From the NCBI RefSeq assembly GCF_900456975.1, contig NZ_UGYM01000002.1, positions 2,790,001 to 2,854,000 on the forward strand: a stretch of DNA of 64,000 bases, given 5' to 3'. The notes below the pieces were generated by a model. That model was not told the origin of the DNA, made no database searches, and saw nothing but the letters and a program-made list of their open reading frames with translations. Positions 8,925 to 18,137 of the stretch are shown here, one piece after another. The stretch comes from Shewanella baltica. GTDB taxonomy: Bacteria; Pseudomonadota; Gammaproteobacteria; Enterobacterales; Shewanellaceae. Within the stretch, counting starts at the first letter, position 1, and every line of letters begins with the position of its first letter. The position numbers were made by a program, and so were the translations under genes.

Positions 8925-8972
8925 ATTAAGGTATTCTGCTGTCAGTTAATAACCTAAGAGTTAAATTTGATT

Positions 8973-9431
8973 ATGCCGCTTCAATACCTCAGCCTTGCCA
9001 TCTTAAGTTGTTTCTCACTTATCGCCTGCAGCAGTGCCCCCATCGATCCTAGCGAACTTGCCGGAAAATTACGGGATAAGTTAACCACAGACATTAAAGC
9101 CGATGGCCTTAAACTCTTCAGCTACACAGCGCGGCTGGTCGATGATAAATCTAATATGGGTGATGCAGACCGCCCTTTCCCGCACGATGCCCGCGTGCGT
9201 AGCATGCAAGATCCCCGAGAACAACGTCGCGCGATGCAAGATCTACAGGACTCATTAGAAGTTTGGGGACGACAAGTCGAATTAGGTTTAACGAAAACCC
9301 TTGAAATGACAGGTTATTGCCGCGAAGGTTATATCGAATTGAGTCGGATTATCGAACCCGGGCGAGGCGAAATTCGTGGTGAATGCCAAGAAGGCGCGAC
9401 CAATGCCGATAAACAGAAATTTGTGAACTAA
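8973..9431 (+). CDS. Small lipoprotein of unknown function
   Basis: 152-aa exported protein. The N-terminal MPLQYLSLAILSCFSLIACSS is a lipoprotein signal peptide with lipobox LIAC; Ser at +2 predicts outer-membrane sorting. The mature part is hydrophilic, with a conserved-looking segment about residues 60-130, including a GYCREGYIEL stretch with a lone Cys. No known family was recognised. The ATG at 8973 is preferred to a TTG at 8967. The stop codon lies inside a 12-bp tandem duplication. Confidence 0.8.
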   Translation: MPLQYLSLAILSCFSLIACSSAPIDPSELAGKLRDKLTTDIKADGLKLFSYTARLVDDKSNMGDADRPFPHDARVRSMQDPREQRRAMQDLQDSLEVWGRQVELGLTKTLEMTGYCREGYIELSRIIEPGRGEIRGECQEGATNADKQKFVN

Positions 9432-9442
9432 TTTGTGAACTA
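9419..9442. repeat. Perfect 12-bp tandem duplication over a stop codon
   Basis: ATTTGTGAACTA is present twice in direct contact (9419-9430, 9431-9442). The TAA of the lipoprotein gene (9429-9431) spans the junction, so the duplication repeats the last codons just beyond the stop. Confidence 0.9.
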
Positions 9443-9574
9443 TTAGTGAAGGTTTGAGTAACTCAAATTTGCATGGCTAAGCTCTGAGCATCGAAAAGAC
9501 GCAAGATTGGAGAAGCACTGTTAATCGGCTAAAAATAGCGAAAACAATAATAAGAGAAGCTCAAAAAGGTAAGT

Positions 9575-9600
9575 ATGCGCGTATTAGGCAATACGCGCAT
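9575..9600 (-). terminator. Hairpin after the Trm112 gene
   Basis: Perfect 11-bp stem (9575-9585 and 9590-9600, loop AGGC) 10 nt after the stop of the minus-strand Trm112 gene. On that strand it is followed by ACTTACCTTTTTG, a short T run at some distance. Likely terminator of the comEC/msbA/lpxK/Trm112 block. Confidence 0.7.
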
Positions 9601-9610
9601 TCACATCACA

Positions 9611-9790
9611 CTAGACTAATTCAGTCAGTGGCACAGCACGATTTTCTAATAACACAGGGATACCTTCAGTGATCGGATAGGCCAGCTTATCTGCCTTACA
9701 AATCAACTGCTGCGTCGTTTTATCGTACTCAAGTTTTCCCTTACACACAGGGCAAGCCACTATATCTAACAATTTTTTATCGAATGCCAT
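9611..9790 (-). CDS. Trm112 family zinc-ribbon protein (YcaR-like)
   Basis: 59-aa protein. [10 protein letters not shown] (two Cys of a zinc ribbon), [10 protein letters not shown] and the terminal IPVLL are the hallmarks of Trm112/UPF0434 (E. coli YcaR). Eukaryotic Trm112 activates methyltransferases; the bacterial role is unclear. The start ATG at 9790 has AAGGAA upstream, and the gene overlaps the 3' end of lpxK by 14 nt, so it is translationally coupled. The same neighbourhood (msbA, lpxK, ycaR) occurs in enterobacteria. Confidence 0.93.
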   Translation of the reverse strand: MAFDKKLLDIVACPVCKGKLEYDKTTQQLICKADKLAYPITEGIPVLLENRAVPLTELV

Positions 9791-10796
9791 GGAAGTTTCC
9801 TTGTTTAGCTGCAGCCACCTCGCGAAGACGTGCGAGCAGCTGCTCATCAAATTGTGGGGATAGCTTGGCATTGACCGCCAAATACCACCAGTTCTCTTGT
9901 GCAAAATCGCGACATTTAACCGCATCTTTTTCTGTCATCAACAGCGGCAAGTCTTGGGCTAAATCACGTAATTGGGTTTTATCGTAGGGCTGATGGTCAT
10001 CAAAACCCTGACATAGCGCCAGTTGATAACCTTGGGCGCGCAGCGATTCAAAGAAACGCGCAGGGTTACCAATACCCGCCATCGCAACCAGCGGCTGAGA
10101 TTTATCGAAACTGTACTCACCGAAGGTCGAATCGCATTTAACGGGCTTCACTTCCGTAGGAGCCAGTTGCATTTCGAACTGCCCTTTTGCTGCGGGGCCG
10201 CCATTATTGACGATAAAATCCACGGCATCGAGACGCCACGCGCCTTCACGCAGCGGACCTGCCGGTAACAACAAGCCATTACCTAAACCGCGTTGACCAT
10301 CAATCACCACCAGCTCGATATCGCGCCCCAGCGCATAGTGCTGCAACCCATCGTCGCAGATGATAACATCGACACCAAACTCAGCAATCAGTGCATTGGC
10401 GGCATCGACGCGTTTAGCGCCAACTACCATAGGCACTTGAGTGCGCGCCACTATCATGGCCGGTTCATCACCCACCTCTGCTGCACTCGCACCTAAATTA
10501 ACCGTTTTAACGCCTTGAATATCAACGCCGTAACCACGACTGATCACACCGGGTGTAAACCCATGCTGGCGCAGTAGCTCAATCAGATAAATCACGGTTG
10601 GCGTCTTACCGCTGCCGCCGACGGTAATATTACCGACAACGATGACAGGCACAGGCATTGCCGTTTGTGATTTGATCCCGAGGCGAAACAAGGCGCGGCG
10701 CACATAAGTGATAACCGCGAATAGCCAAGATAAAGGTAACAAGAGCCATCGCAGTGGATGACCCTGATACCAAATTTTATTCACTAAGGCCTGCAT
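9777..10796 (-). CDS. lpxK: Tetraacyldisaccharide 4'-kinase
   Basis: 339-aa inner-membrane kinase that phosphorylates the 4' position of the lipid A disaccharide, the step forming lipid IVA in LPS biosynthesis. An N-terminal hydrophobic helix (about residues 17-32) anchors it; the P-loop GGSGKT is at 60-65, preceded by [25 protein letters not shown] carries the Asp/His catalytic region of the family, and TEKDAVKC lies near the C-terminus. It begins one base after the msbA stop codon and overlaps Trm112 downstream. Length matches E. coli LpxK. Confidence 0.97.
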   Translation of the reverse strand: MQALVNKIWYQGHPLRWLLLPLSWLFAVITYVRRALFRLGIKSQTAMPVPVIVVGNITVGGSGKTPTVIYLIELLRQHGFTPGVISRGYGVDIQGVKTVNLGASAAEVGDEPAMIVARTQVPMVVGAKRVDAANALIAEFGVDVIICDDGLQHYALGRDIELVVIDGQRGLGNGLLLPAGPLREGAWRLDAVDFIVNNGGPAAKGQFEMQLAPTEVKPVKCDSTFGEYSFDKSQPLVAMAGIGNPARFFESLRAQGYQLALCQGFDDHQPYDKTQLRDLAQDLPLLMTEKDAVKCRDFAQENWWYLAVNAKLSPQFDEQLLARLREVAAAKQGNFHGIR

Positions 10797-12605
10797 CTAG
10801 CTACCGAATTGCATTTGGTACAATTTGGCGTACATGCCATTTAATTCCAATAGTGATTGGTGCGTCCCGCGCTCGACGATACGTCCCTGATCCACCACTA
10901 AAATTTGATCGGCACTCTCGATAGTCGACAACCTGTGGGCGATCACTACTGAGGTACGGTTTTGTCTGAGGTTGTCTAAGCCTTTCTGAATCGCTTTTTC
11001 TGACTCAGTATCCAGCGCAGAGGTCGCTTCATCGAGGATCAATACAGGCGCATCACGCAACATAGCGCGCGCAATCGCAATCCGCTGTCTTTGGCCACCG
11101 GACAATAACACGCCATTTTCCCCTACTTGGGTATCAAGGCCTTGGGGCAACTGGTCAATAAACTCCATCGCATAGGCTAAGGTCGCCGCTTCAATAATCT
11201 GCTCACGCGTCGCTTCACCCGGATAGGCGTAGGCGATGTTGTTAGCAATCGTATCGTTGAATAAGGTCACCTGCTGCGATACCAGAGCCACTTGATTACG
11301 CAGCGATTTTAGCGAGTAATCGTAAATGCTGACATCATCAAGCAGAATATCGCCGGATTCGAGCCCCGTATAAAAACGTGTCACTAGACTGGCGATAGTC
11401 GACTTGCCTGAACCAGAACGGCCGACTAGTGCTAAGGTTTGCCCGGGTTTAACTTCAAAATCAACATCTTCTAGCGCTCGGCGGTCTTGGCTGTCATAGG
11501 TAAAACAGACCTTATCGAAACGTAAATGACCCTTAGCGCGCTCAACGGTATAAGTGCCGGTGTCGGATTCTGGCAGCGTATCCAGTAATTCAAACACTGT
11601 GGTACAAGCTGCAATACCCCGTTGGAATTCGGCGTTCACTCGGGTTAAGTTTTTAATGGGTTGCAACATGGCCATCATAGCGCCAAGAATTGTCGCGAAG
11701 GTACCGGCGGTGAGATCGGCTTTCATGCTGTCTAAACTTGCCGCATAGAGCACAAAGGCCAAGGCGAATGAGCCGATAATCATGATCAACGGCTGGCTAA
11801 TGGCTTGCGCCACAGCTAACTTCATATTTTGATGGCGGTTTTGATCGTTCACTTTAGCAAAACGGGTGGCTTCAGTTTCTTGTCCACCAAAGGCCAACAC
11901 GTTTTTATGGCCCTTAATCATTTGCTCAGTCGTGGCACTCACGCCGCCCATGGCGGTTTGAATTTGCTTAGAAACCTTACGGAAACGACGGCTGACCACA
12001 GCAATGACCATGCCCATAATCGGCCCGATCACTAAGATACACAGGGATAACTTCCAAGAGTTATAGAACATCAGCGCCAGCATACCAAACACAGTCACAC
12101 TGTCGCGGACGATAGAAATCAAAGCACTTCCCGATGCTCTGGCGATTTGCTCAGTATCGAAGGTGACTTTTGAAATCAAGTTACCGGTATTTTCCTTGTC
12201 CATGTAACTGACAGGCAGACTCAGATAATGCTCAAACACTTGCTGACGCATGTCCATGATCAAACGCGCACTCATGTATGAAATGCCGTAGGTCGAGACA
12301 AAGTTGGCAAAACCGCGCAGGGAAAACATGACGATAACCACAAGCGGCGCCATCATTAGCACGTCGTTATTCGCGTGGAAACCTTCACTGGTTGGCAATG
12401 CTATGCCATTGGTGACCGCAGCGGGTGCGCCGCCGGAAAAACCCTTATCAATAAAGGGGCCGATGAAAGCGATAAAGGCGGCATCGACGAGACCATAAAT
12501 AATTAATCCCGCAACTGAAAGCATAAACATGCCTTTCATCTGTTTTATATAGCCCAGTAATCGTTTGAAAACTGTCCACATTTCGTCTTTAGGAGATGTT
12601 GTCAT
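10797..12605 (-). CDS. msbA: Lipid A flippase, ABC transporter
   Basis: Homodimeric ABC exporter that flips lipid A-core across the inner membrane. About 602 aa: six transmembrane helices in the first 330 residues, then a nucleotide-binding domain with Walker A GRSGSGKST (about 390-400), signature LSGGQRQRIAIARA and Walker B VLILDEATSALD, then the H-loop AHRLSTI. The ATG at 12605 is used; a GTG three codons upstream (12614) is an alternative, and neither has a clear ribosome site. Abuts lpxK, its pathway neighbour, with no spacer, so one operon is likely. Downstream of comEC by 32 nt. Confidence 0.96.
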   Translation of the reverse strand: MTTSPKDEMWTVFKRLLGYIKQMKGMFMLSVAGLIIYGLVDAAFIAFIGPFIDKGFSGGAPAAVTNGIALPTSEGFHANNDVLMMAPLVVIVMFSLRGFANFVSTYGISYMSARLIMDMRQQVFEHYLSLPVSYMDKENTGNLISKVTFDTEQIARASGSALISIVRDSVTVFGMLALMFYNSWKLSLCILVIGPIMGMVIAVVSRRFRKVSKQIQTAMGGVSATTEQMIKGHKNVLAFGGQETEATRFAKVNDQNRHQNMKLAVAQAISQPLIMIIGSFALAFVLYAASLDSMKADLTAGTFATILGAMMAMLQPIKNLTRVNAEFQRGIAACTTVFELLDTLPESDTGTYTVERAKGHLRFDKVCFTYDSQDRRALEDVDFEVKPGQTLALVGRSGSGKSTIASLVTRFYTGLESGDILLDDVSIYDYSLKSLRNQVALVSQQVTLFNDTIANNIAYAYPGEATREQIIEAATLAYAMEFIDQLPQGLDTQVGENGVLLSGGQRQRIAIARAMLRDAPVLILDEATSALDTESEKAIQKGLDNLRQNRTSVVIAHRLSTIESADQILVVDQGRIVERGTHQSLLELNGMYAKLYQMQFGS

Positions 12606-12637
12606 TGATAACACTAAATTATGGCAAAGTAGGCATT

Positions 12638-14989
12638 CTACTCTGGATTAATCAAGTCACCAAATCTAAACAGAGAGTTGTACCAAAATGGCGCTAAATC
12701 ACCACGATAGGTCTTTACCTCTAACTCAGACTGCTGAAAAATCACACTAATCTGCCCTTCTGTCCCTGTGGTCAGGCTCCTAATCTCTCGCCGCTGATAC
12801 CGCTCAACCACTGTGGTTTTTGGAAAACCATAGCGATTAGCAAAACCCGCCGGAAACAGCACTAACTTAGGGGCAACGGCATCGATAAAGTCCTCAGTCG
12901 ACGAGGTTTTACTGCCATGGTGCGGCGCCACCAGCACGTCGCTTTGTAACTCGTTTAGGTCACTTAGATCACCGCTCACACTTAACTCACTACGTAATAG
13001 TGCCGCTTCGGTTTGTTTTTCAATGTCCCCGGTGAGCAGCAGACTCTGCAGGCCATCATCAATGCGCACCACACAAGAGCCATTATTGCCCGCCAGCACT
13101 TGAGGCGGCGAGAGTAAGTTAAGGCGCAATCCTTGCCATTGAATCTGCCTTGGGCGGCAATCTTGGCCGCTAAAGCCTGCCACATCAGTGATCACCAATG
13201 CCTTGGGATAAGCCTCCATCAAGACAGGCGCACCGCCAGCATGATCGTTATCGCTATGGCTGATAACAATATAATCAATCTCTTGGATGCCTTTGGCTTT
13301 TAGGAAGGGCAATATCACCCGCTCCGCATAACTGAAATCATCACCAAAGGCGGCGCCCGTGTCATAGATAAACCCCTTGCCATTCTTTTCAATCACCACG
13401 GCTAAACCTTGGCCCACATCAAGTAAATGCATGGTCCATCGATGGGTTTGAACGGGAGACCATAGCGTCATACAAAAAAGTAACGCAGGCATAAACAGCA
13501 AACTCAAGAGGCTTAACCAAGCAATATAGTTTTTATGCTTAGGCACATAGCGCCATAAAACACCACCAACGAGCGCGTAGAATCCTAAGGCTAATAAGCT
13601 GTCAGAGAGTGCTAACCAATGGGCAGGTAATTGCTGACTGATGTCGAGCAACTGAGCATAGGGCGATAAACTCCAATCACTGAGGCGCAGTACTCCAAGC
13701 GAAGAGAGTCCGAAGTGAGATAATCCCAAAGCCGTCCCAAGCCACCAGCAGACAAATCCCGCCATGGCTAAGGGGATCACTACAAAGCTAAACCAAGGCA
13801 CGGCCAAGATGTTCATCCACAGACTGTGTACGCTCACGCCGCCAAAGAGTGCCGCTTGCAGTAATCCAAGCCCGAGACTTAAGCGCCATTGGATAGCCCA
13901 AAACTGCATCATCCCTGTGCGTAAACGCGCCCTTCGAGTGGACGCAGGGGTAAATGCCCTTGGTTGGATTTCTAAGGTGTATAAGATGATGCCTAAGGCA
14001 CAAAAAGACAGCCAAAATCCCGCACTTAAACAAGCGAGTGGATCAAGCAGTAATACAATGAACAGGGCGAATAATAAGCGCTCCCACGCCGTAGAAAAGC
14101 GCTTTAATAAACTCAACAGCATTAACAGCAGAATCATCACTAATGCACGCTGCGTCGAAATGCCAAAGCCCGCAAGATAAGCATAAAATGCGGCGCCTAT
14201 GCCCGCGGCGACTAAGGCAATGGTGATATTACGCCGACTCTGATGTGGCACTAAGCGACTTAAGCCAAACAAAAGGCATGTGTAAATCCATGCTGCTATG
14301 ACCGAAAGATGCAAACCGGATATCGCCACTAAATGACCCGTACCTGTCTGTCGTAATGCTTGCCAACGCACTTTCGAGATCAACTGCTTATCACCCAAAA
14401 GTAAGGCGAGTAGAATATCTCCTTGCGGCAAAGAGGCTAATTCAGGCGTCAATGCGCTTATCAGCTCGTTACGCAGTGAAGGTGAAACCGCAAGTAACTG
14501 CGCCTCTATCACTCGCCCTTTACCGACAACATGTTGGCTGATTAATTGCTTCTGTTCGTTGTAGCCACCTTGATTTAACACGCTAGCAATACTCTTAGGC
14601 ATCAAGGTAAACTGCCAAACCTGCCCGACATCGACTTCTGGCGGATCTTTCCACGTGAGTCGCAATTTTGCATTTGGCCCTAAGATTAAATTTGGTTTAA
14701 TGACCGATATATCCAAACTTAGCCAGTCGCTGTTTCGACTAACTAGTGATATGATTTCGCCCCTAACCTGTATAGGTTGTTGTAACACTGGAAGATCCTG
14801 CCTAGATAATCCTAAGCAAAAACCAGTTAGCCATGCCATTGCAAAGAGTCCACCTGCGCAGACAGGGATTTTTCGGTATAAAATTAACGCCCCAACAGCA
14901 AGGTAGGGTATATAACTGACTGGCGGCAGCGAAGGCCACAACATCGCTGATAACAAGATGGCACTAAAGCCAAACATGAATCGATTCAT
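12638..14989 (-). CDS. comEC: DNA internalization-related competence protein ComEC/Rec2
   Basis: 783-aa polytopic membrane protein forming the inner-membrane channel for single-stranded DNA in natural transformation. Order: N-terminal hydrophobic pair plus DUF4131/OB-like part (1-160), central Competence domain with many helices (about 200-500; GTGHLVAISGLHLSVIA is the family signature), and C-terminal metallo-beta-lactamase domain (about 515-760) with the motif SHSDNDHAGG near 577-586 and APHHGSKTSS further on. Full length with metal ligands present, so probably functional. It reads toward msbA and may share its transcript, as in related genomes. Confidence 0.95.
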   Translation of the reverse strand: MNRFMFGFSAILLSAMLWPSLPPVSYIPYLAVGALILYRKIPVCAGGLFAMAWLTGFCLGLSRQDLPVLQQPIQVRGEIISLVSRNSDWLSLDISVIKPNLILGPNAKLRLTWKDPPEVDVGQVWQFTLMPKSIASVLNQGGYNEQKQLISQHVVGKGRVIEAQLLAVSPSLRNELISALTPELASLPQGDILLALLLGDKQLISKVRWQALRQTGTGHLVAISGLHLSVIAAWIYTCLLFGLSRLVPHQSRRNITIALVAAGIGAAFYAYLAGFGISTQRALVMILLLMLLSLLKRFSTAWERLLFALFIVLLLDPLACLSAGFWLSFCALGIILYTLEIQPRAFTPASTRRARLRTGMMQFWAIQWRLSLGLGLLQAALFGGVSVHSLWMNILAVPWFSFVVIPLAMAGFVCWWLGTALGLSHFGLSSLGVLRLSDWSLSPYAQLLDISQQLPAHWLALSDSLLALGFYALVGGVLWRYVPKHKNYIAWLSLLSLLFMPALLFCMTLWSPVQTHRWTMHLLDVGQGLAVVIEKNGKGFIYDTGAAFGDDFSYAERVILPFLKAKGIQEIDYIVISHSDNDHAGGAPVLMEAYPKALVITDVAGFSGQDCRPRQIQWQGLRLNLLSPPQVLAGNNGSCVVRIDDGLQSLLLTGDIEKQTEAALLRSELSVSGDLSDLNELQSDVLVAPHHGSKTSSTEDFIDAVAPKLVLFPAGFANRYGFPKTTVVERYQRREIRSLTTGTEGQISVIFQQSELEVKTYRGDLAPFWYNSLFRFGDLINPE

Positions 14990-15021
14990 AGTGAATTAAG
15001 TTAAGACAGCAATTTCAGCCT

Positions 15022-15531
15022 ATGCCAAAAAAATTAATCAAAAGATTTATGCCTAAGCCTGAAACCTTGCGTGAGCATAAACACTTACGCATGTTCGGAC
15101 GCTTATTACATAATCCCAATTTGTGGGCGCTAAATCGCAAATCCGCCCCTGGCGCATTCGCCGTGGGATTATTTGTCGCCTGGATCCCTATGCCATTTCA
15201 GATGGTAGTGGCTGCGGCTTTTGCCATTCTATTTAACGTTAATATTCCCGTTTCTGTCGCATTAGTCTGGATAACCAATCCCTTAACTATGCCAGTGATG
15301 TTTTATGGCGCGTATTTACTCGGCGCTAAGATACTCGGCCATGCGCCGCAAGATTTTGCCTTCGAAGCCAGTTGGCAATGGATTGAAGCCTCCCTTGCCA
15401 CCATAGGTCCGGCGTTTTTACTGGGATGCCTTGTTCTCGGGGTGATTTTTTCCGCTGTGGGCTATTTGCTAATTAACAATCTGTGGAAATATTCCATTAT
15501 GTTTAAGTGGCAAAAACGTAAGAATAAATAA
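15022..15531 (+). CDS. DUF2062 family membrane protein
   Basis: 169-aa protein matching DUF2062: a basic N-terminus (MPKKLIKRFMPKPETLREHK), then the typical PGAFAVGLFVAWIPMPFQMVVAAAFAILF and the NPLTMPVMFYGAYLLGAKIL block, and a last helix LLGCLVLGVIFSAVGYLLI. Three or four membrane segments. Function is not established. Divergent from comEC with only a 32-nt gap, so the two promoters must overlap or lie in the coding ends. Confidence 0.9.
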   Translation: MPKKLIKRFMPKPETLREHKHLRMFGRLLHNPNLWALNRKSAPGAFAVGLFVAWIPMPFQMVVAAAFAILFNVNIPVSVALVWITNPLTMPVMFYGAYLLGAKILGHAPQDFAFEASWQWIEASLATIGPAFLLGCLVLGVIFSAVGYLLINNLWKYSIMFKWQKRKNK

Positions 15532-15884
15532 GCTCGCCTTTCCCACCGCTTATGCTGATGCAGTTTTAGCCGAAGGCTAGTTAACCTAAGCAACTGTATA
15601 AGCGGATCAATATCTTAGCTTATCCTTTGTCCTTCATAGTCTAATGTGCATTGCAATCTATTGGCTTGCGCTTGCTTTACATCCTGTCGTTTTAACGTCC
15701 GCCGTTCTCACTCCTGCAACGCTAGATTTTGTCGCTTCTCATGTAAGATTGCGCCATCTGTGCAGACTAAGTTTGCGTCTTAAACAGACGCAGCACGAGG
15801 AATACTCATATCGAGATATATACATTCATTTTAATTGCAGCTTAAAATATCTGACAGATTTAGTCAGATACTCAAGAGCCAGTT
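15532..15884. other. Leader region upstream of nnrS
   Basis: 353 nt without a supported gene. A frame open from 15644 runs into nnrS in another phase but has no protein-like composition. The 3' part holds the palindromic element listed separately; a short AGCC/GGCT hairpin near 15568 could weakly end the DUF2062 transcript. Confidence 0.5.
15848..15870 (+). promoter_or_regulatory. Palindromic operator candidate before nnrS
   Basis: TATCTGAC and GTCAGATA form a perfect 8-bp inverted repeat separated by 7 nt, ending 14 nt before the nnrS ATG. Within it ATCTGACAGAT is itself a palindrome. It could be an operator or an RNA hairpin near the ribosome site. The regulator cannot be named; NO-responsive control is only suggested by the gene it precedes. 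Confidence 0.55.
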
Positions 15885-17057
15885 ATGTTGAACATTGATG
15901 AGCCCGCACATTTACAACCACGAATCGCCTTATTCAGATTAGGCTTTCGGCCTTTTTTCCTGTTTGCGAGTTTATTCAGCGTATTGGCATTAGGGATCTG
16001 GGGAGGATTCCTTTCAGGGATCAATCTGTTGCCGCAATCCGTTAATCCACTTTGGTGGCACGGTCACGAAATGATTTTCGGATTTGTCTGCGCCGTCGTC
16101 GCGGGCTTTTTATTAACTGCGGTGCAAAACTGGACGGGCCAAGCTGGGATTAAAGGTGTTGGGTTGTTGGGGTTATTCAGTGTGTGGTTATTGCCAAGGC
16201 TGTTATTGCTAATGCCGCTAGCGATTCCCTTTACACTGATCATGTTTATCGACTTACTGTTTTTGCCGCTAACGGCGTTAATACTCGCCCAAGCAGTGAT
16301 CCGCGTTCGTCAATGGCGAAACTTTGTGTTTATCCCCATTCTCACCTTACTCACCCTAATGAATGCGCTGAGTTACTACGGCGTTTTAACAAATCAATTT
16401 GAATGGATAAACATAGGCTTATATGGCGCGGTTGTGTTAATCAGCATCATAGTCGCACTTTTAGGCGGCCGAGTGATCCCTTTTTTCACCGAGCGCGCAA
16501 CCCAATGGCAGCGTAAAACTGCGCTGCCAGTGCTCGAATGGCTGAGCTTTATCAGCCTCTTTGGATTAGTTATTAGCTTAATCCTGCAAGAGCAAATATT
16601 GCTTCGCAGTATGGCTGGGATTGCGAGTCTAGTTTTATTGCTGCGCTGGCATCGCTGGGGCTGGTATTCCTGCTGGCGCGTTCCCTTACTCTGGTCACTG
16701 CATCTCAGTTATGTGTGTATTCCACTCGGTTTAGCGCTTATTGCCTTTGGACTCCCCTTATCCGTTGGCATGCACGCGATAACGGTTGGCGGTTTAGCTG
16801 GGATGATTTTAGCTATGATGGCGCGGGTTTCATTAGGCCATACCGGCCGCACCCTGCAACCGCCAAGCATAATGAAGTATGCCTTTGGGTTAATCCTGCT
16901 CGCGGCAGTGTTTCGAGTATTGGCAGGAGTTATCCCGCTATGGTCAGCATCATTACTACTCGCCGCCATTACATCTTGGGTCATCGCCTTTGGCTTTTTC
17001 TGCATCAGCTATGGACCTATGTTGTGCCAAGCCAGAATCGATGGTCGCCCCGGTTAG
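15885..17057 (+). CDS. nnrS: NnrS family heme/copper membrane protein
   Basis: 390-aa polytopic inner-membrane protein with about 11-12 transmembrane helices. Family features: RIALFRLGFRPFFLFASLFSVLALGIW at the N-terminus, NPLWWHGHEMIFGFVCAVVAGFLLTAVQNWTG, and later GGLAGMILAMMARVSLGHTGR. The conserved His residues (WHGHE, SLGHTGR) are the likely heme/copper ligands. NnrS proteins help cells withstand nitric oxide. AAGAGCC precedes the ATG. Followed after 138 nt by a psiE-like gene. Family assignment is firm. Confidence 0.94.
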   Translation: MLNIDEPAHLQPRIALFRLGFRPFFLFASLFSVLALGIWGGFLSGINLLPQSVNPLWWHGHEMIFGFVCAVVAGFLLTAVQNWTGQAGIKGVGLLGLFSVWLLPRLLLLMPLAIPFTLIMFIDLLFLPLTALILAQAVIRVRQWRNFVFIPILTLLTLMNALSYYGVLTNQFEWINIGLYGAVVLISIIVALLGGRVIPFFTERATQWQRKTALPVLEWLSFISLFGLVISLILQEQILLRSMAGIASLVLLLRWHRWGWYSCWRVPLLWSLHLSYVCIPLGLALIAFGLPLSVGMHAITVGGLAGMILAMMARVSLGHTGRTLQPPSIMKYAFGLILLAAVFRVLAGVIPLWSASLLLAAITSWVIAFGFFCISYGPMLCQARIDGRPG

Positions 17058-17195
17058 AACATACTGACACTGATCTTTGCGCTGCATTTAGGATTAAACA
17101 TATCTGTGAATTAAGTCACACAGCGGCGGCTAGCTTTTCCCTATAAGCTGATTTTTACTGTTACTATTTATAAAAACATCAAGTAGGGAATGCCC

Positions 17196-17600
17196 ATGCC
17201 ATTTTATCACCAATATGGTTCTAAGAGCCTCAAAGCCGTAGAACACTTAGTCCTGTTTGTTATCGCTATTGCTACTATCGTCGCGATAGGCCAAGAAATT
17301 GTGCATATTGTATCTGTCCGTATGGTCGCACTAGCCGATTTACTCCTGTTATTCATTTTCTTAGAAGTCTTAGCCATGGTGGCGAACTACTACGAATCCG
17401 GTAAATTACCCGTGCGTATGCCGCTTTATATTGCGATTGTGGCCTTGGCTCGGTATCTCATTTTAGATATGAAGAGTATGGAAGATTGGCGTATTGCCGC
17501 GATATCACTGTCAACGTTAATTTTAGCGGCAACTGTGATCGTCATTCGTTGGGGTCAGTTAAAAATGCCCTATCCTAAAAACCAAGAATACGACAATTAA
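17196..17600 (+). CDS. PsiE family (phosphate-starvation-inducible) membrane protein
   Basis: About 134 aa with four hydrophobic segments: HLVLFVIAIATIVAIGQEI, LADLLLLFIFLEVLAMV, MPLYIAIVALARYLIL and IAAISLSTLILAATVIVI. This matches the PsiE family, with the characteristic ALARYLILDMK. Role unknown beyond phosphate-starvation induction in E. coli; no Pho box was seen here. Two in-frame ATGs occur; the second (17196) has AGGGA at proper spacing, while at the first (17190) the same site touches the start codon. Confidence 0.87.
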   Translation: MPFYHQYGSKSLKAVEHLVLFVIAIATIVAIGQEIVHIVSVRMVALADLLLLFIFLEVLAMVANYYESGKLPVRMPLYIAIVALARYLILDMKSMEDWRIAAISLSTLILAATVIVIRWGQLKMPYPKNQEYDN

Positions 17601-17758
17601 TCAAGCACCTGAGTTGGTGCTATTGAAGGCTTATTCAATGGCGCCTGCTGTCCTCGTTTTAAAACTATTATCAAAGACCTAGCTTTCACATTGGTATTCT
17701 GCCAAAAAGCAATTATGCTAGTTTTACTGAGATCAATAATTTACGGGGCAATTGAGTT

Positions 17759-18061
17759 ATGGGTGACCATACTACTGGTTTTGAAGAAAAACGCACATCA
17801 CTGCGAGTGGACATGGAAGCGGAGCGTGTCGCCTTACATTGGGTCGACGCGCAAGGCATGAAGCAATCCGATGAAGGCGTGTGTATTGACTTAGCAAGAC
17901 GCGGTATTTTATTCGATTATAAACGTCCCTTTGCACTGGGCGAACTCATCGAAGTGACCTTTAATCCCGATACCACACAACAAAATACCGTCAAAGGACA
18001 AGTTTGCCGCTGCGCAAAATGCCACGACCAAAGCTACCACATAGCCATGCAACTGCTTTAA
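17759..18061 (+). CDS. PilZ domain protein, single domain
   Basis: 100-aa stand-alone PilZ domain, the common receptor for cyclic di-GMP. The Arg motif RTSLR (residues 12-16, RxxxR) is present. The second motif reads DLARRG (44-49), with Ala where the D/N-x-S-x-x-G motif normally has Ser; c-di-GMP binding is plausible but not certain. Two Cys (CRCAKC near residue 85) sit in the last strands, unusual for the domain. It lies 76 nt ahead of an orphan parA gene in the same direction. Confidence 0.85.
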   Translation: MGDHTTGFEEKRTSLRVDMEAERVALHWVDAQGMKQSDEGVCIDLARRGILFDYKRPFALGELIEVTFNPDTTQQNTVKGQVCRCAKCHDQSYHIAMQLL

Positions 18062-18137
18062 TTTAACTTAAATTTCGCAGGTTTAATGGGTCTGTTCTAC
18101 ACTCAATGAATTGAACGATTCATGAAGGGGCGTCACT

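Noticed and set aside
15644..15898. 84-codon frame upstream of and into nnrS.
   Set aside because: Composition not protein-like, no ribosome site, and it overlaps the palindrome and the nnrS start.
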